From NCBI GenBank assembly GCA_964370115.1, contig CAYJIA010000027.1, positions 1 through 30,772 of the forward strand: 30,772 bases of DNA, read 5' to 3'. Positions 1-7,086 of this stretch are shown one piece after another. The notes below the pieces were generated by a model that did no database searches, was not told the origin of the DNA, and was given only the letters and a program-made list of their open reading frames with translations. Positions within the stretch are counted from its first letter, which is position 1. Each line of letters starts with the position of its first letter. Origin of the DNA: SIG603 sp964370115 (GTDB lineage: Bacteria; Bacillota; Clostridia; Oscillospirales; Acutalibacteraceae). The translations under genes were made by a program, and so were the position numbers.

Positions 1-20
1 CACCGTAACCATAACGCAAA

Positions 21-55
21 ACAGCAGACTTACTTTTTTAGAGTAAATCTGCTGT
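21..55 (-). terminator. Hairpin terminator after tnpV
   Basis: A 14-bp stem (21-34 with 42-55, one G-T wobble) with a 7-base loop lies just beyond the tnpV stop codon. Read on the minus strand it is followed by a short T run. It fits an intrinsic terminator for the minus-strand gene, although the T tract is short. Confidence 0.6.
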
Positions 56-60
56 TAATT

Positions 61-462
61 TTATGCGTAGACTATATCAGCGAAGATGATTTCTTCAATT
101 TGTGCAATGATATTATTTACACGTCCGACCCATTCAAGCTGATTAGTGGCTTTGAGTTCCTCTGTCACACCTTGACTTGCCTTGTATTGTGGTAATAATC
201 TATCAAGCAAGTTTTGTGCTTGCTCGTTTACATCACGCAAGTGGGAGTGTAGTTCGCCACTAAGTAGCAGATGATTATACAAAGGACTTCTATGTTCTTT
301 GAGATAGGTTTCACGCATCATTCCGTATTTTCCTAAAGGTCTTTCATCAACTGGCTCGGTATCTTCATCAAACTGTCCGAAGTCTGGTACATAGTAATCG
401 CCAACCTTGATATATTTTCCACCCATTTTTTCAAAAATTGTTTGTTCCTTGTTTTCATTCAT
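61..462 (-). CDS. tnpV: TnpV-family transposon-encoded protein
   Basis: A 133-residue protein that I recognise as the TnpV family, found in Tn4451-like and other integrative elements of Firmicutes. Family hallmarks are an N-terminal GGKYIKVGDYYVPD segment (about residues 14-27), a central YLKEHR segment (53-58), a GVTEELKATNQLEWVGRMN-like helix (97-116 region) and a C-terminal IVYA. The biochemical role of the family is not established; it is not a recombinase. It lies 81 bp downstream of the rlmD-like gene on the same strand, with no clear promoter between them and only a weak ribosome binding site. No transposase, integrase or relaxase is in the window, so this is either the edge of an element running off the left side or a remnant. 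Confidence 0.85.
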   Translation of the reverse strand: MNENKEQTIFEKMGGKYIKVGDYYVPDFGQFDEDTEPVDERPLGKYGMMRETYLKEHRSPLYNHLLLSGELHSHLRDVNEQAQNLLDRLLPQYKASQGVTEELKATNQLEWVGRVNNIIAQIEEIIFADIVYA

Positions 463-543
463 AATTTATACTCTCGCTTTCAATTAAGATTTAATTTTGA
501 AAAGAGTTCCAAATCTAAACGATGTATAAGTATTTAAAAATTG

Positions 544-1968
544 TTAGTCAATCATATTAAAATGTTCAAGGGCTTCTATAATTGCTTTTTCTTTATCAGC
601 AGGGCAGACTGGAACTTTAGCATCGTCTTTCTTAGAAACATTAAAGTTTTCACGCTCCTTAATACCCATCTTGTCTTTAACTTGTGCAATATAAAGACTT
701 GATACCTTTAAGCCTGTATTTTTCATTACATACTCTTTAATTTCTGCATAGGTTGCTTTGCTTTCGGCAGAAGTCAAATCTAACTCATCCATATTAAGTT
801 CCACTTCAATATGGTGGTCGACATTAAGTTTGGACAATAAACATACCGTTTCAACGTGCCTTGTGTGCGGGAACATGTCTACTGGTTTTATTTTTTCTAC
901 TTTGTAGCCGTTTTTTGTTAGGTAGGCTAAATCTCTTCCTTGGGTTTCGGGGTTACAGGATATGTATACCACTTTTTTTGGTGCCAAGGTACACAGTGCG
1001 CTCAAGAATTTTTCGTCACTTCCGCTTCTCGGTGGGTCCATAAGCGCTACGTCGCATTTTATTTCTTCCCTCGACAATTCCTCCATAAATTCGCCAGCGT
1101 CTGCCGTGAAAAATCTGGTGTTTTGAATTTTGTTGAGCTTTGCATTTGCTACCGCATCTCTGACCGCACTTTCGTTGCTCTCGACTGAGATAACATGTTT
1201 CGCTTTTTTAGAGGCTATAAGCCCTATTGTGCCTATTCCGCAGTATGCGTCGAGTATAGTTTCATCGCCTTTTAAGCTTGCCATATCAATTGCTGTGTTA
1301 TATAAAATTTCGGTTTGTGTTGGGTTGATTTGATAAAAAGAGCGCGAGGAAATTTTAAATTTCAATCCGCATAAAATATCTACTATATACCCTTTGCCGT
1401 AAAGAATTTTTTCGTTATACGACAGTGTGAGCGGAGTTTTTGCGTTGTTTACGTTGTGTAGTAGTGTCGTAATCTCTGGGTGAAGCTCCATAAGCATTTT
1501 AACAAAATTGTTTTTCGCCTTAAACACAGGTGTGTTAGAGACTAAAACCACCATTATTTCGCCAGTTGCAAATGCTTTTTTTACAAGAACATGACGCAAA
1601 AAACCCTTGCCAGTATATTCGTTAAAAGGCAAAATTTTCAGCTTTTTCATCAAATTTTTTATGCTAAGTATGATTTCATCTGCGTTTTTATCTTCTGTTA
1701 TACAAAAATCATTTTGCACTATCTTTTGGTCTTTCGACTGATAAACTCCGCATATCGTTTCATTTTTTCTGTTTACACCAAAGGCAGACTGCACTTTATT
1801 TCTATAATGGTAAGGATTTTCCATTCCCACTATTTTCTCTACCCTGCCGTACTTTCCTAGGTTTTTTACGCAAATTTTTTCTTTAAATGTAAGTTGCTCC
1901 TCATAATTTAAGTTTTGCAACTGACATCCCGAACATTTTTTATAAATTGGACATACTTTTCTTTCCAC
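544..1968 (-). CDS. rlmD: 23S rRNA (uracil-5-)-methyltransferase, RlmD/RumA type, TRAM-less with C-terminal extension
   Basis: SAM-dependent enzyme forming 5-methyluridine in 23S rRNA. Visible motifs: putative [4Fe-4S] ligands C6, C12, C15 and C89; SAM-binding LDAYCGIGTIGL at 239-250; DPPRSG at 311-316; catalytic Cys338 in SCNP; catalytic-base Glu373 in HVETV. The start is a GTG at 1968 with AAAGGAAG seven bases upstream, and an intrinsic terminator lies just beyond, so the TRAM domain that usually precedes the cluster is absent. After the catalytic domain (ending near residue 380) there is a tail of about 90 residues (KATYAEIKEYVM, KVSSLYIAQVK, CPADKEKAI). I recall this tail on many clostridial RumA-like proteins and it may be a small separate domain. 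The distinction between U1939 and U747 specificity cannot be made from sequence. Confidence 0.9.
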   Translation of the reverse strand: MERKVCPIYKKCSGCQLQNLNYEEQLTFKEKICVKNLGKYGRVEKIVGMENPYHYRNKVQSAFGVNRKNETICGVYQSKDQKIVQNDFCITEDKNADEIILSIKNLMKKLKILPFNEYTGKGFLRHVLVKKAFATGEIMVVLVSNTPVFKAKNNFVKMLMELHPEITTLLHNVNNAKTPLTLSYNEKILYGKGYIVDILCGLKFKISSRSFYQINPTQTEILYNTAIDMASLKGDETILDAYCGIGTIGLIASKKAKHVISVESNESAVRDAVANAKLNKIQNTRFFTADAGEFMEELSREEIKCDVALMDPPRSGSDEKFLSALCTLAPKKVVYISCNPETQGRDLAYLTKNGYKVEKIKPVDMFPHTRHVETVCLLSKLNVDHHIEVELNMDELDLTSAESKATYAEIKEYVMKNTGLKVSSLYIAQVKDKMGIKERENFNVSKKDDAKVPVCPADKEKAIIEALEHFNMID

Positions 1969-1991
1969 TTTCTTACTTCCTTTCGCCTAAA

Positions 1992-2019
1992 AAACCACCT
2001 GCATTTCATCAGGTGGTTT
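1992..2019 (-). terminator. Intrinsic terminator of M23 hydrolase 1
   Basis: A 10-bp stem (1992-2001 with 2010-2019, core CCACCTG/CAGGTGG) and 8-base loop lies directly after the stop of the M23 gene. On the minus strand it runs into a T tract. The stem core is shared with the terminator of the second M23 gene. Confidence 0.9.
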
Positions 2020-2033
2020 GATTCATCATTTAC

Positions 2034-3263
2034 TTATATATACGGTAGCGGGTCTACTCTTGATCCATTCTTATACACTTCTAAGTGCAGATGAGGACCT
2101 GTACTAAAGCCAGTGCTTCCCATATAGCCTATAATTTGTCCAGCGGTTACATATTGTCCTGCCGACACTGCAAAGCTTTCAAGGTGAGCATAACTTGTCG
2201 TGTATGTTGAGTTGTGATAAATAAGCACGTTGTTGCCCCAAGAGCCGTTATACGACGCCGATAAGACCTCACCCGAGTTTACCGCAACAACAGGAGTCAT
2301 TGACGGAGCGCCTATGTCAAGGCCGTTATGGTATCCACTTGAATACCAAGAACTTGCTGTACCATAGTACTGAGTAATATAGCTGTGTCCGTAACCCGGA
2401 ACAGGCCACACGCCGTACCAATCAGATGCCGATGCGCTGTTGTCGGAATAACTTCCGTTTGCAGCAGCTGCTGCCTCTGCTTGTTTTCTTGCCTCTTCTT
2501 CAATCGCAACTTTCTCGGCTATTAGTGCCTCAATTTGTGCTGTGTATTCTGCATTTTCAACTTCATAGTTTGCAACAACATTTTCTTTTTCTACTTGTTG
2601 TGCCTCTAAAGTTTTTATTACATCTTCATTTTCTATGTATAAGTTATTTAGCTCTTCTTTGTCTGACTCAAGCTCTATTTGAAGTTTTGCAACGTCGTTT
2701 TTTCTTTCCTCTAAGTCTTCTCTGTCTTCTTTAGTAATATTTACAAACTCTGTTATTTCGGCCATCATTTGTTGGTCGTGGTCTGAAACAGATTTTAATA
2801 GTTCGTTTTTATATGCAAAGTCTTGTAGACTTTCAGAGTCTAGTAGCATTTCTATAGATGTTACGTCGCCTGATTTGTAAAGCGTTTTAATTCTCTCTTT
2901 AAGTTGCTCTAATGTGTCTTCATAATCTACTTCGGCTTTCGCTATACTCTCTTCAAGCACTTCTATTTCACCGTTAAGTGCGTTTATGCTGTTCATAGTA
3001 GCCTTAACACGCTCTTCGATAAGGTTAATTTGCTCTATAAGTTTTGCTTGATACTCAAGGGCTTTGTCCTCTTGTGCCTCAAGTTTCGCTAGTTCTGCTT
3101 CTACTTGATTTATCTTCGCCTCTAGTTGTTCTTGGTCTGCCTCTAGCTGTGATTGTTGTCTATCAATCTCTATAACCGATGCATTTACTGTGCCTGAAAA
3201 CAGCACTACTGTCGCTAGCGAAAGCACTATCGCTTTCAATTTAAACTTTCTACGTTTTTCCAT
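2034..3263 (-). CDS. Secreted M23 (LytM) peptidoglycan hydrolase with PcsB/CwlO-like coiled coil, copy 1
   Basis: Predicted cell-wall endopeptidase cleaving peptide cross-links during growth or division. From the ATG at 3263 (409 aa): basic N-terminus and hydrophobic signal/anchor segment at about 8-29, a long coiled coil at about 30-265 of PcsB type (EQLKERIKTLY), a short Ala/Ser linker, and a C-terminal M23 domain at about 290-409. Zinc and catalytic residues are all present: H312, D316 (HNGLD), H360 (YAHLE) and H391/H393 (PHLHLE). The ATG at 3263 has GGAGG five bases upstream; an in-frame GTG at 3278 lies upstream of that site and is less likely. In PcsB-like proteins the coil usually keeps the enzyme off until an FtsEX-type partner activates it; no ftsEX is in the window. 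It is a paralogue of the next gene. Confidence 0.93.
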   Translation of the reverse strand: MEKRRKFKLKAIVLSLATVVLFSGTVNASVIEIDRQQSQLEADQEQLEAKINQVEAELAKLEAQEDKALEYQAKLIEQINLIEERVKATMNSINALNGEIEVLEESIAKAEVDYEDTLEQLKERIKTLYKSGDVTSIEMLLDSESLQDFAYKNELLKSVSDHDQQMMAEITEFVNITKEDREDLEERKNDVAKLQIELESDKEELNNLYIENEDVIKTLEAQQVEKENVVANYEVENAEYTAQIEALIAEKVAIEEEARKQAEAAAAANGSYSDNSASASDWYGVWPVPGYGHSYITQYYGTASSWYSSGYHNGLDIGAPSMTPVVAVNSGEVLSASYNGSWGNNVLIYHNSTYTTSYAHLESFAVSAGQYVTAGQIIGYMGSTGFSTGPHLHLEVYKNGSRVDPLPYI

Positions 3264-3304
3264 TTTATCCTCCGCCACAAGTCGTTTTATGTTAACTGCC
3301 TCAA

Positions 3305-3333
3305 ATTATAACACGTTTGTAACTTTTTGTAAA
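3305..3333 (-). promoter_or_regulatory. Sigma-A promoter of M23 hydrolase 1
   Basis: On the minus strand, TTTACA (3333-3328) and a perfect TATAAT (3310-3305) are separated by exactly 17 bases. The predicted start lies about 35 bases upstream of the ATG at 3263. The plus strand reads TGTAAC, four bases, TGTAAA across the -35 and spacer. The same arrangement is found upstream of the second M23 gene. Confidence 0.85.
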
Positions 3334-3490
3334 GTAGTTTAATATAAATAAATTATGAATAAATCCGCGTGAAATGGCGAATTTCGACATATCTACCATA
3401 TATAGCGACAAATTTCGGTATATACCTACATAGTGTTTATATTACAAAATTATTACAATGTTATTGTGATTTAAAATTGTGGTGAATTTC

Positions 3491-3511
3491 GGGCGGATAT
3501 GGAATCCGCCC
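3491..3511. repeat. GC-rich hairpin, possible dispersed intergenic repeat
   Basis: GGGCGGAT at 3491-3498 pairs with ATCCGCCC at 3504-3511 around a 5-base loop, in an otherwise very AT-rich gap. It has no T tract, so it is not a typical terminator. From memory, GGGGCGGAT...ATCCGCCC units recur between genes in many gut Clostridia; that is not testable here. Confidence 0.5.
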
Positions 3512-3535
3512 CTACTATCAAATATTAAAAAAAAT

Positions 3536-3556
3536 TCCACCTGCATAACAGGTGGA
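3536..3556 (-). terminator. Intrinsic terminator of M23 hydrolase 2
   Basis: TCCACCTG (3536-3543) pairs perfectly with CAGGTGGA (3549-3556) around a 5-base loop. On the minus strand it is followed by ATTTTTTTT. The stem core matches the terminator of M23 copy 1. Confidence 0.92.
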
Positions 3557-3565
3557 TTGTTTTTA

Positions 3566-4903
3566 TTAAATATAAGGCATTGGGTCTACACGGTATCCGT
3601 TTTGATATACTTCTAAGTGTAGGTGAGGTCCTGTGCTGTAGCCTGTGCTACCAACATAACCAATTATTTGTCCTGCACTTACATATTGTCCTGTCGAAAC
3701 CGCCATAACTTCTAAGTGGGCATAACGTGTTGTATATGTTGAGTTGTGATAAATAAGTACATTGTTACCCCAGTCATATCTATACGATGCCGATAAAACT
3801 TCACCGCTTGATACTGCAACCACAGGTGTCATCGCAGGAACAGAAATATCGACTCCATAGTGACCACTTCCGAAGCCTCTATAAATATAGCTATGTCCGT
3901 ATCCAGGAATAGGCCAAAAGCCTGCAAGTCCGTTTGATGTTGGCGGAGTTGGCTCTACAGTAGGTTCGTCAGGTGTTACTTCTGTATCTGTTTCCGCATC
4001 GTTTTCGTTATCTGTTGTTGTATCCTCAGAAGTTTCGCCGTCTGTGCCTTCCTCTCCATCTTCTGTCTCAGGAGCTGGGTCGGGTTCTGGTGTTGGCTCT
4101 GGTTGTTTATTCGCCTCTGCCTCTAGTCGCTCTTGCTCTTCTAGTGCAACTTTTTGTGCTATAAGTGCTGAAATTTGAGCATTGTACTCTGCATTTTCAA
4201 CTTCTAAATTAGCAAGTTCGTTTTCTTGAATAAGTTTTTGCTCTTTTAGATCCTCAACTAGCTCTTCGTTTTCTAGGTAAAGCCCTGTCAATTCTTCTTT
4301 GTCGGCCTCAAGCTGTTTTTGAAGATTTGCAACCTGCTCTCTTTGCTCTTCACGGGCATCTCTATCGTCTTGTGTCAAATTGACATACTCTGTGATTTCG
4401 TCCATCAAGTATTTATCATTTTTTGAAACAGATTTTAATAGCTCTGTTTTATATGCAAAATCTTGTATGCTGTCTGAGTTTAAAAGCATTTCTATAGAGG
4501 TAATGTCGCCTGCTGTGTACAGGGTTTTTATTCTCTCTTTAAGCTGTTCTAAAGTATCTTCATACTCAAGCCCTGCCTCGGCAATTTGAGCGTCTAACTC
4601 TGTAATGCTATCGTTAATTGCCTCTACGCTTGCCATAGTCGCTATAACTCTGTCTTCAATTAGATTTATTTGCTCGCTAAGTTTCTCTTGATACTCTAGC
4701 GCCTTGTCTTCTTGGTCTTTAAGCGCTTCAAGCTCTGCACGAACTACAGATAGCTCTGACTGAAGGTCGTCTTGCTCTTGCTCAATGCTTGACTGTTGGT
4801 TATCAAGGTCAGTTGTAGATGCGTTTACAGCTGTTGAGAACAATAGCACCGTAGCCATAGAAACACATGCCACTTTGAAATTAAGTATACTTCTTTTTTT
4901 CAT
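3566..4903 (-). CDS. Secreted M23 (LytM) peptidoglycan hydrolase with PcsB/CwlO-like coiled coil, copy 2
   Basis: Paralogue of the gene at 2034-3263, with the same architecture: signal/anchor at about 8-29, coiled coil at about 30-265, M23 domain at about 328-445. Zinc and catalytic residues H348, D352, H396, H427 and H429 are all present, so it should be an active endopeptidase. The main difference is a 60-residue acidic Pro/Glu/Thr/Asp linker at about 266-325, where copy 1 has about 25 residues; such linkers often let the catalytic domain reach into the wall. It also lacks an insertion of several residues just before the first zinc histidine. The ATG at 4903 has GGAG eight bases upstream. 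It has its own promoter and terminator, so the pair are separate monocistronic units rather than an operon. Confidence 0.93.
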   Translation of the reverse strand: MKKRSILNFKVACVSMATVLLFSTAVNASTTDLDNQQSSIEQEQDDLQSELSVVRAELEALKDQEDKALEYQEKLSEQINLIEDRVIATMASVEAINDSITELDAQIAEAGLEYEDTLEQLKERIKTLYTAGDITSIEMLLNSDSIQDFAYKTELLKSVSKNDKYLMDEITEYVNLTQDDRDAREEQREQVANLQKQLEADKEELTGLYLENEELVEDLKEQKLIQENELANLEVENAEYNAQISALIAQKVALEEQERLEAEANKQPEPTPEPDPAPETEDGEEGTDGETSEDTTTDNENDAETDTEVTPDEPTVEPTPPTSNGLAGFWPIPGYGHSYIYRGFGSGHYGVDISVPAMTPVVAVSSGEVLSASYRYDWGNNVLIYHNSTYTTRYAHLEVMAVSTGQYVSAGQIIGYVGSTGYSTGPHLHLEVYQNGYRVDPMPYI

Positions 4904-4984
4904 ATCTTTATCTCCATTACTTATAAATATGTAATTTTAATAGTCGAGCTTACCCCATAAAACCCAACTTGCCTAATGTGACAA

Positions 4985-5013
4985 ATTATAACATGTTTGT
5001 AACCTTTTGTAAA
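4985..5013 (-). promoter_or_regulatory. Sigma-A promoter of M23 hydrolase 2
   Basis: On the minus strand, TTTACA (5013-5008), a 17-base spacer and TATAAT (4990-4985). Sequence and spacing nearly match the promoter of copy 1, including the TGTAAC-N4-TGTAAA direct repeat on the plus strand. The AT-rich flank upstream of the -35 is also similar in both copies. Confidence 0.85.
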
Positions 5014-5093
5014 GCATTTTAATTAAAATAAATTGTTAAATTATTTTTAAAAAATTATATGTAAATTAAATCTTGTTTTTTTATAGCTAATAC

Positions 5094-5122
5094 TTGTATC
5101 TTTAATGATTTTATGGTACAAT
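5094..5122 (+). promoter_or_regulatory. Predicted promoter of glyS
   Basis: TTGTAT at 5094-5099 and TACAAT at 5117-5122 are spaced 17 bases apart, giving a leader of about 30 bases before the glyS ATG. The leader is too short for a T-box. Confidence 0.6.
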
Positions 5123-5146
5123 TTTCTATATTTTATATATGCATTT

Positions 5147-5152
5147 AGGAGG
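5147..5152 (+). promoter_or_regulatory. glyS ribosome binding site
   Basis: A perfect AGGAGG six bases before ATG 5159. It fixes the start and excludes an in-frame ATG at 5105 that would add 18 residues. Confidence 0.9.
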
Positions 5153-5158
5153 ATAATT

Positions 5159-6553
5159 ATGAAAGCTTGTGACAAAACCATGGACAAAATTGTGGCCCTT
5201 TGCAAAAATAGGGGTTTTATTTTCTCGGGTTCAGAAATATACGGTGGACTTTCTAACACTTGGGACTACGGCCCTTTAGGCGCAGAATTTAAGAACAATG
5301 TAAAAAAAGCTTGGCTTAAAAAATTTGTACAGGAAAACCCTTACAACGTGGGGCTTGACTCTGCAATACTTATGAACCCTCAAGTTTGGATGGCAACAGG
5401 CCATGTCGGAGGCTTTTCTGATCCTTTAATGGACTGTAAAGAGTGCAAAACTCGTCACAGAGCGGACAAACTTATCGAGGACTTTTCGGGTGGCTCGGCA
5501 GATGGCTGGTCAAACGAAGAAATGAAAAAATATATTGACGACAATAATATTGACTGTCCTGACTGCGGAAAACATAATTTTACAGACATTCGTCAGTTTA
5601 ACCTTATGTTCAAAACTTTCCAAGGCGTTACAGAAGATGCTAAAAACCAAATTTACCTAAGACCCGAGACCGCACAAGGTATTTTTGTAAACTTCCCATC
5701 TATTCAAAGAACAACAAGAAAAAAAGTACCTTTTGGCGTATGCCAAGTGGGCAAGGCTTTTAGAAATGAGATTACACCAGGTAACTTCACATTTAGAACT
5801 CGTGAGTTTGAACAAATGGAGTGCGAATTTTTCTGTAAACCTGACACCGACTTAGACTGGTTCTATTACTGGAAAGATTTCTGCAAAAACTGGCTTTTAA
5901 ACCTAGGTATGGACGAAGAGAATATGCGACTTCGCGACCACACAGCAGACGAATTATCTTTCTATTCAAAAGCTACAACTGATATAGAATTTTTATTCCC
6001 ATTCGGCTGGGGCGAACTTTGGGGTATTGCCGACAGAACCGACTACGACCTAGGCCGTCACCAAGAGTGCTCGGGCAAAGACTTAACTTATTTTGACCAA
6101 GAGGAAAACAGACGTTATCTGCCTTATGTTATAGAGCCGTCTCTAGGCGCCGACCGTGTTGCACTTGCTTTCTTATGCGATGCATACGACGAAGAAGAAG
6201 TGGGCGAAAACGACACAAGAACAGTGCTAAGGCTTCACCCAGCACTTGCTCCTTTTAAAGCTGCTGTTTTGCCGCTTTCTAAAAAGCTTTCAGAAAAAGC
6301 TACAGAAATTCAAACCATGCTTTCAAAACACTTTATGATAGACTTTGACGACACAGGCTCTATCGGTAAAAGATATAGAAGACAAGACGAAATCGGAACA
6401 CCTTTCTGTATTACAGTAGACTTCCAAACAGTCGGAGACGACAAGGCAGAAGCCGACAACTGTGTAACAGTAAGGGAAAGAGACTCAATGGAGCAAGTAA
6501 GACTTCCAATAGATAAACTATTAGATTATTTAAGCGAAAAAGTTGAGTTTTAA
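5159..6553 (+). CDS. glyS: Glycine--tRNA ligase (class II, homodimeric type)
   Basis: Charges tRNA-Gly with glycine in the cytoplasm. From ATG 5159 the protein is 464 aa, usual for the bacterial alpha2 (eukaryote-like) enzyme rather than the alpha2beta2 form. Visible elements: GSEIYGGLSNTWDYGPLG near the N-terminus (24-41), a zinc-finger insertion with C93, C96, C133 and C136, class II motif 2 (FRNEITPGN then FRTREFEQMECEFF, about 201-225), motif 3 (EPSLGADRVALAF, about 326-338) and a C-terminal anticodon-binding domain (about 365-464). It is monocistronic, divergent from the M23 gene and ends at a palindromic terminator. No T-box precedes it, unlike many Firmicutes aminoacyl-tRNA synthetase genes. 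Confidence 0.97.
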   Translation: MKACDKTMDKIVALCKNRGFIFSGSEIYGGLSNTWDYGPLGAEFKNNVKKAWLKKFVQENPYNVGLDSAILMNPQVWMATGHVGGFSDPLMDCKECKTRHRADKLIEDFSGGSADGWSNEEMKKYIDDNNIDCPDCGKHNFTDIRQFNLMFKTFQGVTEDAKNQIYLRPETAQGIFVNFPSIQRTTRKKVPFGVCQVGKAFRNEITPGNFTFRTREFEQMECEFFCKPDTDLDWFYYWKDFCKNWLLNLGMDEENMRLRDHTADELSFYSKATTDIEFLFPFGWGELWGIADRTDYDLGRHQECSGKDLTYFDQEENRRYLPYVIEPSLGADRVALAFLCDAYDEEEVGENDTRTVLRLHPALAPFKAAVLPLSKKLSEKATEIQTMLSKHFMIDFDDTGSIGKRYRRQDEIGTPFCITVDFQTVGDDKAEADNCVTVRERDSMEQVRLPIDKLLDYLSEKVEF

Positions 6554-6568
6554 TTAATATTTAATAGA

Positions 6569-6596
6569 AAAACGGGCGGAAATTTCCGCCCGTTTT
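6569..6596. terminator. 28-bp perfect palindrome, terminator of glyS
   Basis: A 28-base perfect palindrome (AAAACGGGCGG... and its complement) starts 15 bases after the glyS stop. It carries A4 and T4 at the two ends, so it can act as an intrinsic terminator in both directions. An identical palindrome lies at 7056-7083. Confidence 0.85.
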
Positions 6597-7045
6597 ATAT
6601 TATCGAAAATCTAAATAACTTCGCTATTAAAAGTTTTAATAAATCTTTTTCAAAAGATTTCGGGTTCTTAGGGCAGCGCCCTGAGACGTTTTCCGCAGAA
6701 AACGGAACCTTGTCCTTAGAAGAGCATTTTTGAAGGTGAATTTTGCCCCGAAGGGGCAAAAGAGGAAGCTTTTTGCGATAGAAAAAGCTTCTTTATACTT
6801 CCCTTTTGTAGAATATTTTTTATATTATCGAAAATCTAAACAACTTCGTTATTAAAAGTTTTAATAAATCTTTTTCAAAAGATTTCGGGTTCTTAGGGCA
6901 GCGCCCTGAGACGTTTTCCGCAGAAAACGGAACCTTGTCCTTAGAAGAGCATTTTTGAAGGTGAATTTTGCCCCGAAGGGGCAAAAGAGGAAGCTTTTTG
7001 CGATAGAAAAAGCTTCTTTATACTTCCCTTTTGCAGAATATTTTT
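6596..7045. repeat. Two tandem 225-bp copies of a hairpin-rich repeat
   Basis: Copy 1 is 6596-6820 and copy 2 is 6821-7045. They differ at three positions only (6616/6841, 6624/6849, 6809/7034), all C/T transitions. Each copy contains a series of perfect stem-loops, in copy 1 at 6641-6660 (9-bp stem), 6670-6682 (5 bp), 6687-6704 (7 bp), 6741-6761 (9 bp) and 6765-6791 (10 bp). No ORF of useful length or transposase is present. With the flanking palindromes it fills the whole 533-bp gap between glyS and clpE. It could be a non-autonomous dispersed repeat or a structured RNA; I do not recognise a named family. Confidence 0.93.
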
Positions 7046-7055
7046 TTACACATTA

Positions 7056-7083
7056 AAAACGGGCGGAAATTTCCGCCCGTTTT
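7056..7083. terminator. 28-bp perfect palindrome, terminator of clpE
   Basis: Identical over 28 bases to the palindrome at 6569-6596. It lies just past the clpE stop codon and can terminate the minus-strand operon. The two identical terminators bracket the tandem repeat. Confidence 0.85.
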
Positions 7084-7086
7084 AGC

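Larger units (their letters stand above)
3264..3565. other. 302-bp gap between the two M23 genes
   Basis: No gene is visible. The left end holds the promoter of M23 copy 1 (3305-3333). The middle (about 3335-3480) is AT-rich, with degenerate GAATTTCG and TATATACC-like words but no clear long repeat. A GC-rich hairpin lies at 3491-3511 and the terminator of M23 copy 2 at 3536-3556. Confidence 0.7.

Noticed and set aside
5123..5158. T-box riboswitch ahead of glyS
   Set aside because: The space between the predicted promoter and the start codon is only about 36 bases, and no specifier loop, T-box sequence or terminator/antiterminator pair is present.
6596..7045. Insertion sequence or CRISPR array at the tandem repeat
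   Set aside because: There is no transposase-sized ORF, no target-site duplication, and the units abut without spacers, so neither label fits.
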